Below, piece after piece: positions 22,394 to 32,490 of a stretch of DNA of 64,000 nt. The notes beneath the pieces are model-generated. The model was given only the letters and a program-made list of their open reading frames with translations, ran no database searches and was not told the DNA's origin. The position numbers and the translations under genes were made by a program. Each line of letters starts with the position of its first letter. Position 1 is the stretch's first letter. Source of the DNA: Yarrowia lipolytica (taxonomy: Eukaryota > Ascomycota > Dipodascomycetes > Dipodascales); NCBI RefSeq assembly GCF_001761485.1, contig NC_090774.1, positions 62,001-126,000 on the forward strand, read 5' to 3'.

Positions 22394-24955
22394 TTACTCC
22401 TTGGGAAGCTTACCCTCACGTCGGAGCTTGGCGTCAGTGGCGATCTTGGCCTCCTCGGCATCGAGCTGCTCGACAGTCTTGCCGTCAACAGTGGGCTCCT
22501 TGTCGTGGATACCTTCTCGAACCTCCTCAGAGTAAGTAGGGGCAGGGTCGTTCCGAGCAGCAGCAACCTTCTCGGCAGCAGCCTTGGCCTCAGGAGACAT
22601 ACCGTCGTCCTTGATGGGAGTAGCCTTCTTGTGTGCCTTGGCCTCTCGGCCAATCTCGGCCTCCTCAGCATCAAGCTGCTCAACAGTCTTGCCGTCAACG
22701 GTAGGCTCCTTGTCGTAGATTCCCTCTCGGACCTCCTCGGAGTAAGTGGGATCGGTGTTGCTTCGGGCAGCAGCGACCTTCTCGGCAGCAGCCTTGGCCT
22801 CGGCAGACATACCATCGGTGCTGGGAGCAGCGGCCTTCTTGTAAGGGTTCAGCTTAGCCTGGGTGGCAATCTTGGCTTCCTCGGCATCGAGCTGTTCAAC
22901 AGTCTTGCCGTCAACAGTGGGCTCCGCATCGTAAATGCCCTCTCGAACCTCCTCAGAGTAGGTAGGAGCGGGGTCGTTTCGAGCAGCGGCAACCTTGTCA
23001 GCAGCAGCCTTGGCCTCAGGGGACATACCATCATCCTTGATGGAAGAGGACTGGCCAGCCTTGTAGGGGTGCAGCTTAGCCTGGGTGGCAATCTTGGCTT
23101 CCTCGGCATCGAGCTGATCGACAGTCTTGCCGTCCACTGTAGGCTCCTGGTCGTAGATTCCTTCTCGGACCTCTTCGGAGTAAGTAGGGGCAGGGTCGTT
23201 TCGCGCAGCAGCAACCTTTTCAGCGGCAGCCTTGGCCTCAGGGGACATGCCATCGGTGTTAGGGGCAGCGGCCTTCTTGTTGGCCTTGGCTTCGGTGGCG
23301 ATCTTGGCCTCCTCAGCGTCCAGCTGCTCGACAGTCTTGCCGTCAACAGTGGGCTCCTTGTCGTGGATACCTTCTCGAACCTCCTCAGAGTAAGTAGGAG
23401 CAGGGTCGTTACGAGCAGCAGCAACCTTCTCGGCAGCAGCCTTGGCTTCAGGAGACATACCGTCGTCCTTGATGGGAGCAGCCTTCTTGTGTGCCTTGGC
23501 CTCTCGGCCAATCTCGGCCTCCTCAGCATCAAGCTGCTCAACGGTCTTGCCGTCAACGGTAGGCTCCTTGTCGTAGATTCCCTCTCGGACCTCCTCGGAG
23601 TAAGTGGGATCAGCGTTGTTTCGGGCAGCAGCGACCTTCTCGGCAGCCTCCTCAGCCTCAGCGGACATACCGTTGTCCTTTCGAGAGTTAGCGTAGAAGT
23701 TGATCTTGTCCTCAACAGCCTTCTTGTCAACATTCTCGTTGTGCAGAAGAGCAATGTAGGCCTTGAGCTGCTTGGCGAGACCCTGGGTGTCAATGTTCCA
23801 GTCGTTGGTGGGGGAGCTCAGCGCGTCAAGGGTGATCTTGGCATCTAGGTACATGTCATTGGCGGCAGCCTGGGGCACGTTCTTGAGTCCCTTGGCGTTG
23901 GTTTCCTCGAGAGTCTGGGTAGCGCTGGCGACGAAGTTCTTGAACAGGATTCGGCTTCGGAGAGCAGCCTCGGTGGCTCCCTCTCGCTTGGCGGTCATGT
24001 CGGGGTCGATCTTGTACTTTCGGACCTGCTGGACAATGTCCTTGGGGAAGTCAGAGGCCAGACCTGTAGATGCCAGATAATAGATGAAGAGCAACTCGAC
24101 GGGGAGCTCAACGTGCCCGGACTTAGTGACGTCGATCTTGTAGACTCGTCGTAGACCGTTCACGGTGTCTCTCAGACCCTTAGTCTTGTTCTTGGCTCGG
24201 TAGAGAACCTTGGATCGCAGGGTACCGACTCGGGCAGCTTCCTGGAGCAGGTACTCGGAGAGAACAGGGTCCCGGAGCATAGACTCAGCCTTTCCAAAAC
24301 CCCCAACCTCAATGTACTTGTTATAGAGAGCCAGGAGCTGGCCGGGGTTGGTCTGATCGGGAGCGTAGATGACAGCGTCATGCAGGAACTCTCGAGCGGC
24401 GTACAGATCCTCGAGGGTCTCGGCGTTGTTGATGACGCTTGAGACAATACCAGAAGTGATAGCCATGGTTCGAGGGGGCAGAGGGGTCACGGGCTCTCCT
24501 CCAGGGTAAAGGATGTTAAGCTCCTCCAGAACGTCAGAGTTCTTCTCTCGGAAAATAAGAGGTCGCATGTTCTTGGGGATCTTGAGGTAGTGGAGGTTGG
24601 CGTTGGCGCTCTTGACGAACTCCTTGTACTTTTCTCTGGACTGGGTAGCAGGAACAGGAGTGGAGGTAAAGAGGGTAGCGTAGCTGGTATCAATGGGTAG
24701 AGAGGCAGCCTTTCGGGGTAGAGTCACGGGGGGCTCAGTTCGGGGCTTGTTTCGCCATCTAATCTGAAGGTGCTCCTCCTGAGCAAACTTGGGCACGAAC
24801 TTCCGGCCGGTCAGAGAGGTGGTTTCGAGTTCATTGGCGTCGGCAAATCGGGCGATAGCGGAGGACTTGAGTCCTCGCGAGGCGAGGGGTGTAATTGACT
24901 GTGTCTGGCGAACACAGACCTTGGAAATGAGCTGTGCTCGAGTGATTCTCAACAT
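22394..24955 (-). CDS. Mitochondrial-type protein with six 70-residue C-terminal repeats, function unknown
   Basis: The 853-residue protein opens with a basic, hydroxylated N-terminus (MLRITRAQLISKV, then RQTQSITPLASRGLKSSAIARF) that resembles a mitochondrial presequence. Residues about 60-425 are a unique, mostly helical region with no family I recognise. It includes PLIFREKNSDVLEELNILYPGG and helix-rich stretches that might be PPR-like, but no clear repeat is visible there. From residue 428 to the end it is made of six tandem copies of a 70-74 residue unit. Codon use is strongly biased, suggesting good expression, and it leaves a long antisense frame. It is divergent from the DDB1-like gene over a shared promoter of 287 bases. 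A Yarrowia-specific or fast-evolving mitochondrial protein is likely; no function is claimed. Confidence 0.8.
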   Translation of the reverse strand: MLRITRAQLISKVCVRQTQSITPLASRGLKSSAIARFADANELETTSLTGRKFVPKFAQEEHLQIRWRNKPRTEPPVTLPRKAASLPIDTSYATLFTSTPVPATQSREKYKEFVKSANANLHYLKIPKNMRPLIFREKNSDVLEELNILYPGGEPVTPLPPRTMAITSGIVSSVINNAETLEDLYAAREFLHDAVIYAPDQTNPGQLLALYNKYIEVGGFGKAESMLRDPVLSEYLLQEAARVGTLRSKVLYRAKNKTKGLRDTVNGLRRVYKIDVTKSGHVELPVELLFIYYLASTGLASDFPKDIVQQVRKYKIDPDMTAKREGATEAALRSRILFKNFVASATQTLEETNAKGLKNVPQAAANDMYLDAKITLDALSSPTNDWNIDTQGLAKQLKAYIALLHNENVDKKAVEDKINFYANSRKDNGMSAEAEEAAEKVAAARNNADPTYSEEVREGIYDKEPTVDGKTVEQLDAEEAEIGREAKAHKKAAPIKDDGMSPEAKAAAEKVAAARNDPAPTYSEEVREGIHDKEPTVDGKTVEQLDAEEAKIATEAKANKKAAAPNTDGMSPEAKAAAEKVAAARNDPAPTYSEEVREGIYDQEPTVDGKTVDQLDAEEAKIATQAKLHPYKAGQSSSIKDDGMSPEAKAAADKVAAARNDPAPTYSEEVREGIYDAEPTVDGKTVEQLDAEEAKIATQAKLNPYKKAAAPSTDGMSAEAKAAAEKVAAARSNTDPTYSEEVREGIYDKEPTVDGKTVEQLDAEEAEIGREAKAHKKATPIKDDGMSPEAKAAAEKVAAARNDPAPTYSEEVREGIHDKEPTVDGKTVEQLDAEEAKIATDAKLRREGKLPKE
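22397..23674 (-). repeat. Six tandem coding repeats of about 210 bp
   Basis: Copies run 23674-23465, 23464-23255, 23254-23033, 23032-22817, 22816-22607 and 22606-22397. Each encodes a unit with the cores DGMSPEAKAAAEKVAAARND, TYSEEVREGIYD, EPTVDGKTVEQLDAEEAKI and a variable basic linker. Copies 1-2 and 5-6 are most alike as a pair (shared EIGREAKAHKKA linker in 1 and 5; GIHDKEP in 2 and 6). This points to duplication of a two-unit block. Confidence 0.95.
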
Positions 24956-25242
24956 CTTGGTGTGTAGTCAAGGGAGTGGTAAAAGAGCAAAAAAGTTTAT
25001 CCATTTTATATGCATGATCCCTCAAGGCGTGAAGTTGGAGGATTGGGTGCGATTAATTGACCACCAAGCTTAGCTTTGAGAGCTTAACACTGATCGCAAC
25101 ACAGGGCACCAATTGCAAATCGTCAAAAGTGAGGCGTTGTCTGAGATAGGTCAATCCCCCCCGCTGAGACACAAGACAGGAGAGCTGACACGAAAAGGAA
25201 TCCCCCGACGTTCTTTGCCATTTCGCCGGTCTCAAAGAGCCT
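24956..25242. promoter_or_regulatory. Shared divergent promoter region
   Basis: The 287 bases between the start codons of the repeat protein (-) and the DDB1-like protein (+) must hold both promoters. No sharp TATA box is seen. Confidence 0.6.
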
Positions 25243-28128
25243 ATGTACGCATATTCGGTTCTTCATGCCGCCAGCTCCATCACCGGGGCTGTATGGGCTA
25301 AAATTGAAGCTGCCGGGCGACACAAGCTGGTGGTAGCCAAGACAAGGAGCCTGGAAGTTTACAGTGTCGATGACGAGCTCACAAAACTATACGCCGTGGA
25401 AATGGGCAGTGCCATCTTGGGCATCACTGCAGACGAGTCCCGGGTACCGAGCCAGGTCATTACGCTGCTGGAGGACGGATCTGTCTACTCATGGCAGTGG
25501 AAATACGTCGGTGATAAGCTCACCCATACGGGCACGTGTATGGTTAAGGCGTTTCAAAAGTACGAGGGCCAGAGCATGGTCACTAGAGGCAACACAACAG
25601 TGGTATCTGCTACCAATGGCGGACCACAGTTATGGATCACACCCAAGGGCAACAGCGCTATCAAGGTGTCATTGGGATACGGAGGAGTTGGTCTGTCTGT
25701 GAGCAATGCCTTTGTGGCTGACGGTACCTTGGCTGTGCTGTACAGAGACTCTCTTAATAATGTCGGTATGGCCTATGTCAACGAGAAAAGCAAGGGCACC
25801 ACCGAGATTGGCTGCGCTTCCGGCTCCGATTTTTCCATCAGTGATAGCGCGTCTCTATTAGTATCCGTGACTCTTCCCTGCAATGGCGTTCTAGTCGTTT
25901 CCGATGTTAGTGTGCTGTATTACCCTCCATTTTCCAAAAAGGTGTCGGGTACTTACAAGATCCCTGATGACCAGCTACTACGAGCAGATTTCCCCAAAAA
26001 TCTCATTATATCCGCCGCATCCAAGATGCAAGATGGTGTGGTTGTTCTCTCCTCTGATGTTGGGGATGTACTCGTCATCACTCTGTCCAGTGATGGCTCT
26101 TCCCTAGACGTTGCATTGGTCGAGAAACCCGCAGAATCAGCTCTTCAGTTTCCTCCTACCTCTCTGGTTCGCATGGACGATGGACTGTTCTTTGCTGCAT
26201 CGCATCATGACAACTCTGTCGTCTTCAAGTTGAACAATGTCGACAAGTCTACCAGTGGAAACAAGAGACGCAAGGTCTGGAGCTACTCGGAACTAAACAT
26301 TGTTTCAAATATTGCACCTATCAATGATATCACATTGACATCCGGTCCACTCCAACAGCTCATTGTTTATGCGGCATGTGGAGGATACACATCTGGCAGT
26401 GTTTCCAAGTTGTACCATTGCCTGGACCCCATTGTCGAAGAAGAGATTCCTCTAGGTGATGGTGCTGACCAGGTATGGTGGTTCGACAATGACCTAGCTC
26501 TGTTCGTCAAGTACATGACTCACTGTGCAGTGCTGCGATTGGAGAATGGTTCTCTCGTTGAGTTAGATAACGAAGCTGTCATGAACGAGTACGGCTTTGT
26601 ACTGGAGGAATCTCTGTGGCTGGGCCAATTTGATGGAAGAGACGTCCAAGTCACTTCTTCGGGAATCAGAGCCAAGGGCATTTGCCTGGAGATTCCCGTT
26701 ACGTCTGCTTCTTTCTCCGACGGTACACTCATGGTGGCTTCGGAAAAGGAGCTGTACAGTCTAAAAACATTAACTGAACTGACGGAACCTATCTCCTTGA
26801 CCTCTTCTCCCTGGTGCTATGCCAAGAACGGCGACAAGGTGTACGTGTCGTATCTCAATGGTGGCACCTTTGAACTAATGAGCAATCAGGAGGTTTCTTC
26901 AGACCCCGCCTCTTCTATGGTTGTGATGGATGGATACAGTATTTTTGGGTACCCTGATGGACAAGTGCGAGTTCTAGAGGCAGATTTCGTTCGCAGACTG
27001 GGTATTGCACCAGTCAAGCTGCTTCCTCTTTGGGATGGACGGATCGTGGCCTACAGTTCTGATGGACTGGGAATCGTTGATATTACCTCCATTGACGACT
27101 CATGCATGGTCCCGTTCATTGAAGGAACTATTCCCATCAATGTGTCTGCTTTGAACTCCAGAAAGCGCATTTCCTACATTGTCTCTGGAGACATGTATGT
27201 TGCAGAGTTACCGGAACCGTCTTTGGGTATTGTCAGTGAGCAATTCAACGCTCTAGTTAGACGAATCTGTCTAGTCGACGATAAGGTGGTTGTTGCGATG
27301 GCTGAGCGTGACATCGATGATAGTGGAGCAGAATCCGTGTCTTATCGTGTGGCTCTGTTATCCCATGAACTCAGAGTCCTGGACATGTTTGACTTGAACC
27401 CCTACGAGTCTCTCGAGTCGCTTATCTCATATGGACCCAAGGTCTACGTTGGGACAGGTATTGACGACAAGGACAGTCCCACAGAGGGTCGAGTGATTGT
27501 ATTCTCTATCGCAAATGATAAGCTGAAGGTGGAGTTTGAGAAGCAGGTTCCTGGATGTGCCTATTCTTTAAGTGTGCTTCGAAGAGATCATTCCAAGGGT
27601 AAGGGAAAGCCCCACATCGTTGTCGGATGCAATGCGGTGCTCGATGACTGTAACCTAGACGATCTCAAGCTGTTGAATCAGACTAAGACGCCTACTATTG
27701 CTCTCAAGTCCTCTTCTTTCGGTGATGACATTGTGGTGGGTGATCTCATCTACGGCTACAATGTCTACAAGCTGGCCAACAAACTGGAGCCTCTAGAAAT
27801 CAAGTCCTCTGAGCCCATGTTCACGTCAGCAGTGGAGCTCTTGTCTGGCCCTCGAGTTGTCTACTCTCGATCGGACGGCACAGTTGGTATCAATGATGGA
27901 GAAAAGGTGACTGAACACAAGTTCCCGGACAAGATGATGAATGCAATCAGACGAGTTCCGGGTGATACGTTTGTTGTTAATAGAGGAAAGGGTCTAGCTG
28001 TGTGTGCTGGAGTTGAGGGAGGTCTGTATCTCATTTCTGAGATTGAAGAGGACGATGAGAACTATACACTAGAGATTCAGGGGGAAACGCCTGCTGCTGG
28101 CGAGTGTGGGTTTTATCATAAAGTCTAG
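25243..28128 (+). CDS. DDB1/CPSF-A family beta-propeller protein, short form
   Basis: The 961-residue protein resembles DDB1, the adaptor of CUL4 ubiquitin ligases, more than Rse1 or Cft1. The N-terminus YSVLHAASSITGAV then KLVVAKTRSLEVYSV aligns with the DDB1 start. VVVLSSDVGDVLVITL and NIVSNIAPINDITL followed by QLIVYAACGGYTSGS match the MMS1_N/propeller region (about 270-390). The C-terminal CPSF_A propeller is seen in VYVGTGIDDKD, EGRVIVFSI, VVGDLIYGYNVYKL and FTSAVELLSGPRVVYSRSDG (about 720-890). It ends shortly after this propeller and lacks the C-terminal helical domain of DDB1. Length is below the usual 1,070-1,140. Roles in chromatin-linked ubiquitylation or DNA damage are inferred from the family. 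It may also be a diverged member with another partner. Confidence 0.7.
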   Translation: MYAYSVLHAASSITGAVWAKIEAAGRHKLVVAKTRSLEVYSVDDELTKLYAVEMGSAILGITADESRVPSQVITLLEDGSVYSWQWKYVGDKLTHTGTCMVKAFQKYEGQSMVTRGNTTVVSATNGGPQLWITPKGNSAIKVSLGYGGVGLSVSNAFVADGTLAVLYRDSLNNVGMAYVNEKSKGTTEIGCASGSDFSISDSASLLVSVTLPCNGVLVVSDVSVLYYPPFSKKVSGTYKIPDDQLLRADFPKNLIISAASKMQDGVVVLSSDVGDVLVITLSSDGSSLDVALVEKPAESALQFPPTSLVRMDDGLFFAASHHDNSVVFKLNNVDKSTSGNKRRKVWSYSELNIVSNIAPINDITLTSGPLQQLIVYAACGGYTSGSVSKLYHCLDPIVEEEIPLGDGADQVWWFDNDLALFVKYMTHCAVLRLENGSLVELDNEAVMNEYGFVLEESLWLGQFDGRDVQVTSSGIRAKGICLEIPVTSASFSDGTLMVASEKELYSLKTLTELTEPISLTSSPWCYAKNGDKVYVSYLNGGTFELMSNQEVSSDPASSMVVMDGYSIFGYPDGQVRVLEADFVRRLGIAPVKLLPLWDGRIVAYSSDGLGIVDITSIDDSCMVPFIEGTIPINVSALNSRKRISYIVSGDMYVAELPEPSLGIVSEQFNALVRRICLVDDKVVVAMAERDIDDSGAESVSYRVALLSHELRVLDMFDLNPYESLESLISYGPKVYVGTGIDDKDSPTEGRVIVFSIANDKLKVEFEKQVPGCAYSLSVLRRDHSKGKGKPHIVVGCNAVLDDCNLDDLKLLNQTKTPTIALKSSSFGDDIVVGDLIYGYNVYKLANKLEPLEIKSSEPMFTSAVELLSGPRVVYSRSDGTVGINDGEKVTEHKFPDKMMNAIRRVPGDTFVVNRGKGLAVCAGVEGGLYLISEIEEDDENYTLEIQGETPAAGECGFYHKV

Positions 28129-28738
28129 ACTAAGAGTGCTTGCACTTGTAGATGCAAATACTCGTACAAGTATTACGTATTTGAAATAGCGAAATTTAAT
28201 TTATTGGCATTCTTTTTCGTCACCCCTGAAGTTGGAAAGTCTCCGTTACTGTAGTTACAGGAACGCCCACCAGAACTGTATTCCCATTTCCACATGTGGC
28301 CCCTCTGTAACCCTATCGAAAAATGTACTGCAATAATAACAGGCAAGTACGAACAGTAGGAGATGTGGGGTGTTGGGGATGTTACATCTTGTCTCATCCA
28401 AATAGATATAGGGGTGAGTCGGTTGCTAGCACACCCGTTCTAATTTCACCTTTCGCAGCCCAGCTATATATATAACTCACATTTGTTTTCCCGCAAGGTT
28501 CAGAACGAGGCTATGTTCACCTTCAAGTAAAAGTTGTCCCTAGTTGCCTTATTGTGAGGGACCTTAAATTGACTAACTATTAGCGTTGTTTTGTTAGTGT
28601 GCGGCACATGCAGTTCAGCCCGCATTAACTCAATATCGCGTCTTGTGTTGACGCGCAGATCAACAGGGAAATACTGAATCTCTTGCTCACGAGTTCGCTT
28701 GCGTCCGCTTGCACACTTGTTACCTACCTCACAGTCCC
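28129..28738. other. Promoter region of the steryl esterase gene
   Basis: A TATA-like run (TATATATATAA) at 28464-28474 lies about 265 bases before the ATG. A TACTCGTACAAGTA motif lies near 28160. No gene is seen. Confidence 0.55.
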
Positions 28739-30253
28739 ATGGCCTACTCTTCGTCGACCTCTGTCAACGACATTTACCTGCAAGACTTCAGTCAGCGGCA
28801 GAGCTCATCCTCGGTTCTGGACCGTTCCTCTAGCCGAAATGGGCACCTGACACCTTCGCATACAGGCCAGGGGGTCTATTCACAGACTACAGCGGCCATG
28901 TCACCCCAGTCGGCCACGTCAGAAGCTCCTTTGAACGGTTCAATGGAAAGAAAGGAGTTTTCAAAGGAGACAAAGAACAGAAGCATTCCTAATGATATCG
29001 CACACAGATTCGTGGCAGCGATAGCGGCGGCGTTTTTCCTCTGTGTGGTCATGACGTGTGCGCTCTTCTCGTACATTGTGAGAAGCCGTACCCCCGCCCG
29101 GCTGCCGGAAGTCCAGCGTCAGAGAAATCAAACCACCACCAAGAACGATAAACGGCTCACCATGGATCTCAGTTACTACGCCAACTTACTGGGATTCGTG
29201 CTGGACGAGTACGAGGTGACCACGAGCGACGGATTCATTCTGGACCTCAAGCGGCTCCATAAACAGGGCCAGGAACCTACTGGAGAGCCTATTCTCATGG
29301 TCCATGGCCTGCTACAGTCCTCTGCAGCCTATCTCACGTCAGGGAAAGACTCCATTGCAGCCTACTTTCTGGAACAGGGGTATGATGTGTGGCTGGGAGA
29401 TAACCGGTGTGGTTTCCAGCCTAAACACACAAAGTACAAGAAGAGCGACTCGCGAATGTGGCACTGGGACATCACGGAGATGGGAACCGAAGACCTGCCT
29501 GCTCTGGTGAACTATGTTCTCAAAGTCACTGGTAGAGAAGAGCTCATCTACTTTGGTCACTCTCAGGGAACCACACAGGCGTTTCTGGGCATGTCCCGGG
29601 ACTTTTACCCTGCCCTTGGTCATAAGATCAAGCTGTTTGTTGCTCTTGCGCCAGCTGTATACGCAGGTCCGCTTATTGACCGGTGGTACTTCCAGTACTG
29701 TCGCAACATGTCTTTGGAGCGATGGAAGTGGTCATTTGGTATTCATTCCTACATCCCCTTGATGAACACCATGCATTCCATCTTCCCCAAAAGACTGTAT
29801 GGCTTCTTTGGCTACATCATGTTCAATTACATGTTTGACTGGACCGACGAATGGTGGGATCGAAACCTGCGCAACCGGCAGTTTCTTTACTCCCCTACGT
29901 TTGTGTCTTCCCAGCTGATGCAGTGGTGGCTTGGACCAAACCACTTCTCCAAGTACAGAGGCATCTTGCCGGACAAGGCGGGGGTCAAGTGGTACGATCA
30001 AAACTTCCCCAAGCTGGTGCTGGTGATTCCAACCAACGATATGCTGGTTGATGCTGAGAAGATCTACGAGCGCATCACACAGGTGGAGACGGATGTGACC
30101 TTGGTTGATACCATCCGGGTGGTTGATTACTCGCATTTGGACGTTCTTTGGGCCATGGATGTGGTGGACAAGGTGTGTAAGCCTGTCCATGAGATCATCA
30201 AGCATCAGGAGAGAGAGAAGTCTGAGTTGCCGGAGATCCGGCTGACGACGTGA
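28739..30253 (+). CDS. Membrane-anchored steryl ester hydrolase (Yeh/Tgl1, acid-lipase family)
   Basis: The 504-residue enzyme likely hydrolyses steryl esters, releasing sterol and fatty acid at the plasma membrane or lipid droplet. A Ser-rich cytosolic N-terminus (1-85) precedes one membrane anchor (about 90-114). The alpha/beta-hydrolase domain follows: the acid-lipase start YYANLLGFVLDEYEVTTSDGF, oxyanion segment MVHGLL (187-192), nucleophile GHSQG with Ser275, an acid near Asp434 (PTNDMLVD), and His466 in DYSHLDVLWA. The frame extends upstream to a TTG, but the first ATG at 28739 is the likely start. Yarrowia has several relatives, so I assign the family but not the exact paralog. Confidence 0.85.
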   Translation: MAYSSSTSVNDIYLQDFSQRQSSSSVLDRSSSRNGHLTPSHTGQGVYSQTTAAMSPQSATSEAPLNGSMERKEFSKETKNRSIPNDIAHRFVAAIAAAFFLCVVMTCALFSYIVRSRTPARLPEVQRQRNQTTTKNDKRLTMDLSYYANLLGFVLDEYEVTTSDGFILDLKRLHKQGQEPTGEPILMVHGLLQSSAAYLTSGKDSIAAYFLEQGYDVWLGDNRCGFQPKHTKYKKSDSRMWHWDITEMGTEDLPALVNYVLKVTGREELIYFGHSQGTTQAFLGMSRDFYPALGHKIKLFVALAPAVYAGPLIDRWYFQYCRNMSLERWKWSFGIHSYIPLMNTMHSIFPKRLYGFFGYIMFNYMFDWTDEWWDRNLRNRQFLYSPTFVSSQLMQWWLGPNHFSKYRGILPDKAGVKWYDQNFPKLVLVIPTNDMLVDAEKIYERITQVETDVTLVDTIRVVDYSHLDVLWAMDVVDKVCKPVHEIIKHQEREKSELPEIRLTT

Positions 30254-31247
30254 GTGATGGGGGTGTTTGCAACAGTTGTATTTATAGTCAGGTAATTAAT
30301 GAATGGTAATATAATGCGGGAGTAGACGTGGGTAGCGCCACCAGTATGAACATTATAAAGGGATACACATAAATATGGGAGATGTTTCGGGGATGAAATG
30401 TATCTTGCTCCAGTACATTGTACGATTACGCATTCGTTCTGTCTGCTATGTGTGTGTGCTTATTATCATGTCTGTTCGTGCTATATAGAGGAGACGACTA
30501 CTTGCAGTAGGTCTGCTTCAGGTATCTGGGTTAGAATATGTTTAGAAAACGCCTTAGGCATTATAGTAACATCAGCGATCTTGGTGATAAAAGATTGTCT
30601 TCAGGTGTACAGAAAAGTAGCAGATAGTTATCATCAGAGGAGAGGATTGCTGAAGGAGTTACTCACCATAAAGTCTCTATGTAGAGTGTGTGTGTGCGTC
30701 TGTATAGTTAATCATCGTGTTTGTGTCGGAGGTGTCGTTAGTGGCTTGTCAGGTTTGTGTCGCAGGGGTATCACTGCCTAGAGAGAGATTGACATTGAGT
30801 CGTCGCATTTCAACCTTTGTTAGAATGGCTCGTCAAAAATTCACTGACAATGAACGAGGAGTCAGACGAGAAAGAGCATATCAGTTCGGCCATCTGCTTG
30901 TAGAAACTAGGCATGTCTCAACAGAATGGCTTCTCAATCGCAAATTATATCATCATGAAATCTTCTTCCAAAAGGAACTCACTCTTAGGCTGTTGTTTGC
31001 TGGTGTGTTGAAAGCTGTTGTATGTTTATGATTGTGCTCTATGGCTGAAGCTTCTATAGTGTCCTGGCACAATAATTTTAAGGTTTATATACTGACTCCT
31101 TTGGGATATATTTAAGTTGTGACTGTGCCCTAATTGATATCACATGACCACTCAGTTTCCCTTTCGTCCCAAATCTAATTGTGCCACTCACATCTGGATT
31201 TTGAATTTTTATCAAGTCTTACACATCGACACATACAGACATCAACA
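30254..31247. other. Intergenic region upstream of RPL14
   Basis: No gene is supported in this 1 kb. Open frames on the plus strand lack recognisable motifs, and short TG-rich tracts occur (about 30684-30700). The last 150 bases will be the ribosomal protein promoter. Confidence 0.55.
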
Positions 31248-31830
31248 ATGACCGAAGTGAAGAGCGTTAACTGGAGACTGGTCGAGGCTGGCCGAATTGT
31301 CCTCATCAACCGATCTGACAACAAGTCCACTCAGGGCAAGCTTGCCATCATCGCCGAGATTGTCGACCACGGACGAGTGAGTATTAGAGGAGGAGCATGA
31401 AATGCGACACAGCAAGTGTCCAGCCACGGGAGTGTCGGGGCAAGTTCAGTGGAATGCTCACAGCATGCTGAATGCCTTGTTTGCAACATCACCGATGCAA
31501 CACCCTTATCATGTTGTTTGAAACAAGTACTAACCCCAGGTCCTCATCGACGGCCCCACCACCGGCGTTGCCCGACAGGTTGCCAACCTCAAGCATGTCA
31601 CCCTTACCCCCCACGTTGTCGAGGGTGTCAAGCGAGGCATGAAGTCCAAGACCATCAAGGCTAAGGTCGAGGCTTCTCCTGCTTTCAAGGAGTGGTCCGA
31701 GTCCAGCTGGGCCAAGAAGATCGCTCAGCGAGAGCGACGACGACATCTCACCGACTTCGAGCGATTCCAGGTCATGGTCCACCGACGAGAGCGAAAGGCT
31801 GCTCTTGCCAAGGCTGTCGCCAAGGCCTAA
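31248..31830 (+). CDS. RPL14: 60S ribosomal protein eL14, two exons
   Basis: Exon 1 is 31248-31376 (43 codons) and exon 2 is 31540-31830, giving 139 residues. The intron begins GTGAGT and ends TACTAAC-CCC-AG. The protein starts MTEVKSVNWRLVEAGRIVL, with the KOW-like basic core TQGKLAIIAEIVDHGR, then across the junction VLIDGPTTGVARQ. It ends with a long basic helix (KKIAQRERRRHLTDFERFQ). This is a structural protein of the large ribosomal subunit. Length matches the yeast protein (138). An early intron is typical of ribosomal protein genes in this yeast. Codon bias toward CGA and GAG is strong, in line with high expression. Confidence 0.96.
31377..31539 (+). other. RPL14 intron
   Basis: The 163-bp intron has a GTGAGT donor and a branch point TACTAAC whose last base is five bases before the exon. 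Removing it joins HGR to VLI in frame. Confidence 0.95.
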
Positions 31831-32490
31831 ATCAAAATTTGATGATGTACAAAAGGAGACGCATTACTAGCGCGAGTAATAGCATTTATTTAAGCCTAGG
31901 TGATGTAAAGGATATTAAAAAAAGTATTTGATGCAGAGATGTGTAGAAATTGGTCTTGTAATTGTGGTATGAGGGGCATTTATAGTACCCCTAGTCGTAG
32001 TGTCTTTGCGAGTGCTGAGATACATCGTATAAACAACTGCATGTTTGTTCACACAGCACGAACAGCTGTTCGCAAAAGGTGTGGAGAAGTGTGTGTACGG
32101 TATGCACCGGTATCGTAGCTACTGTTGCCGCGGAGAGAAACAGCTTATTAAGATAGATCACTTGACCTCTTTTAGGGCATGGGGGAAGAACATAGTTTCC
32201 AGTTGACTAATACTGTAGATCTTGCCATATAACGTAGCATGACATGGGTATGGACTTGGACTAGAAGATTTTATTATATACATGATGGGACGCTGTAGAT
32301 AACATCGCATCGAAATGGAAAGATGGACAGTGGCCCGCGGAGAGGCGTACCAGGCAGTAATCGAACGAGAGAAATCAGATAGAGTAGATGGTCTAGAGTG
32401 ACTGGCAAAAGTCTGGCATCACTTCTATTGCATCATCAAGTGAGCAGTCTTAAACGGTCCACTTCTGCCTTCGGGTGTCTATCGTTATCT
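31831..32490. other. Convergent intergenic region
   Basis: The 660 bases hold the 3' ends of RPL14 and the BolA-like gene. No gene is seen. Confidence 0.6.

Noticed and set aside
22505-23848. A 447-codon plus-strand open frame
   Set aside because: It lies antisense to the six-repeat part of the repeat-protein gene. Strong codon bias in that gene leaves the opposite frame open. Its product is a low-complexity shadow of the repeats.
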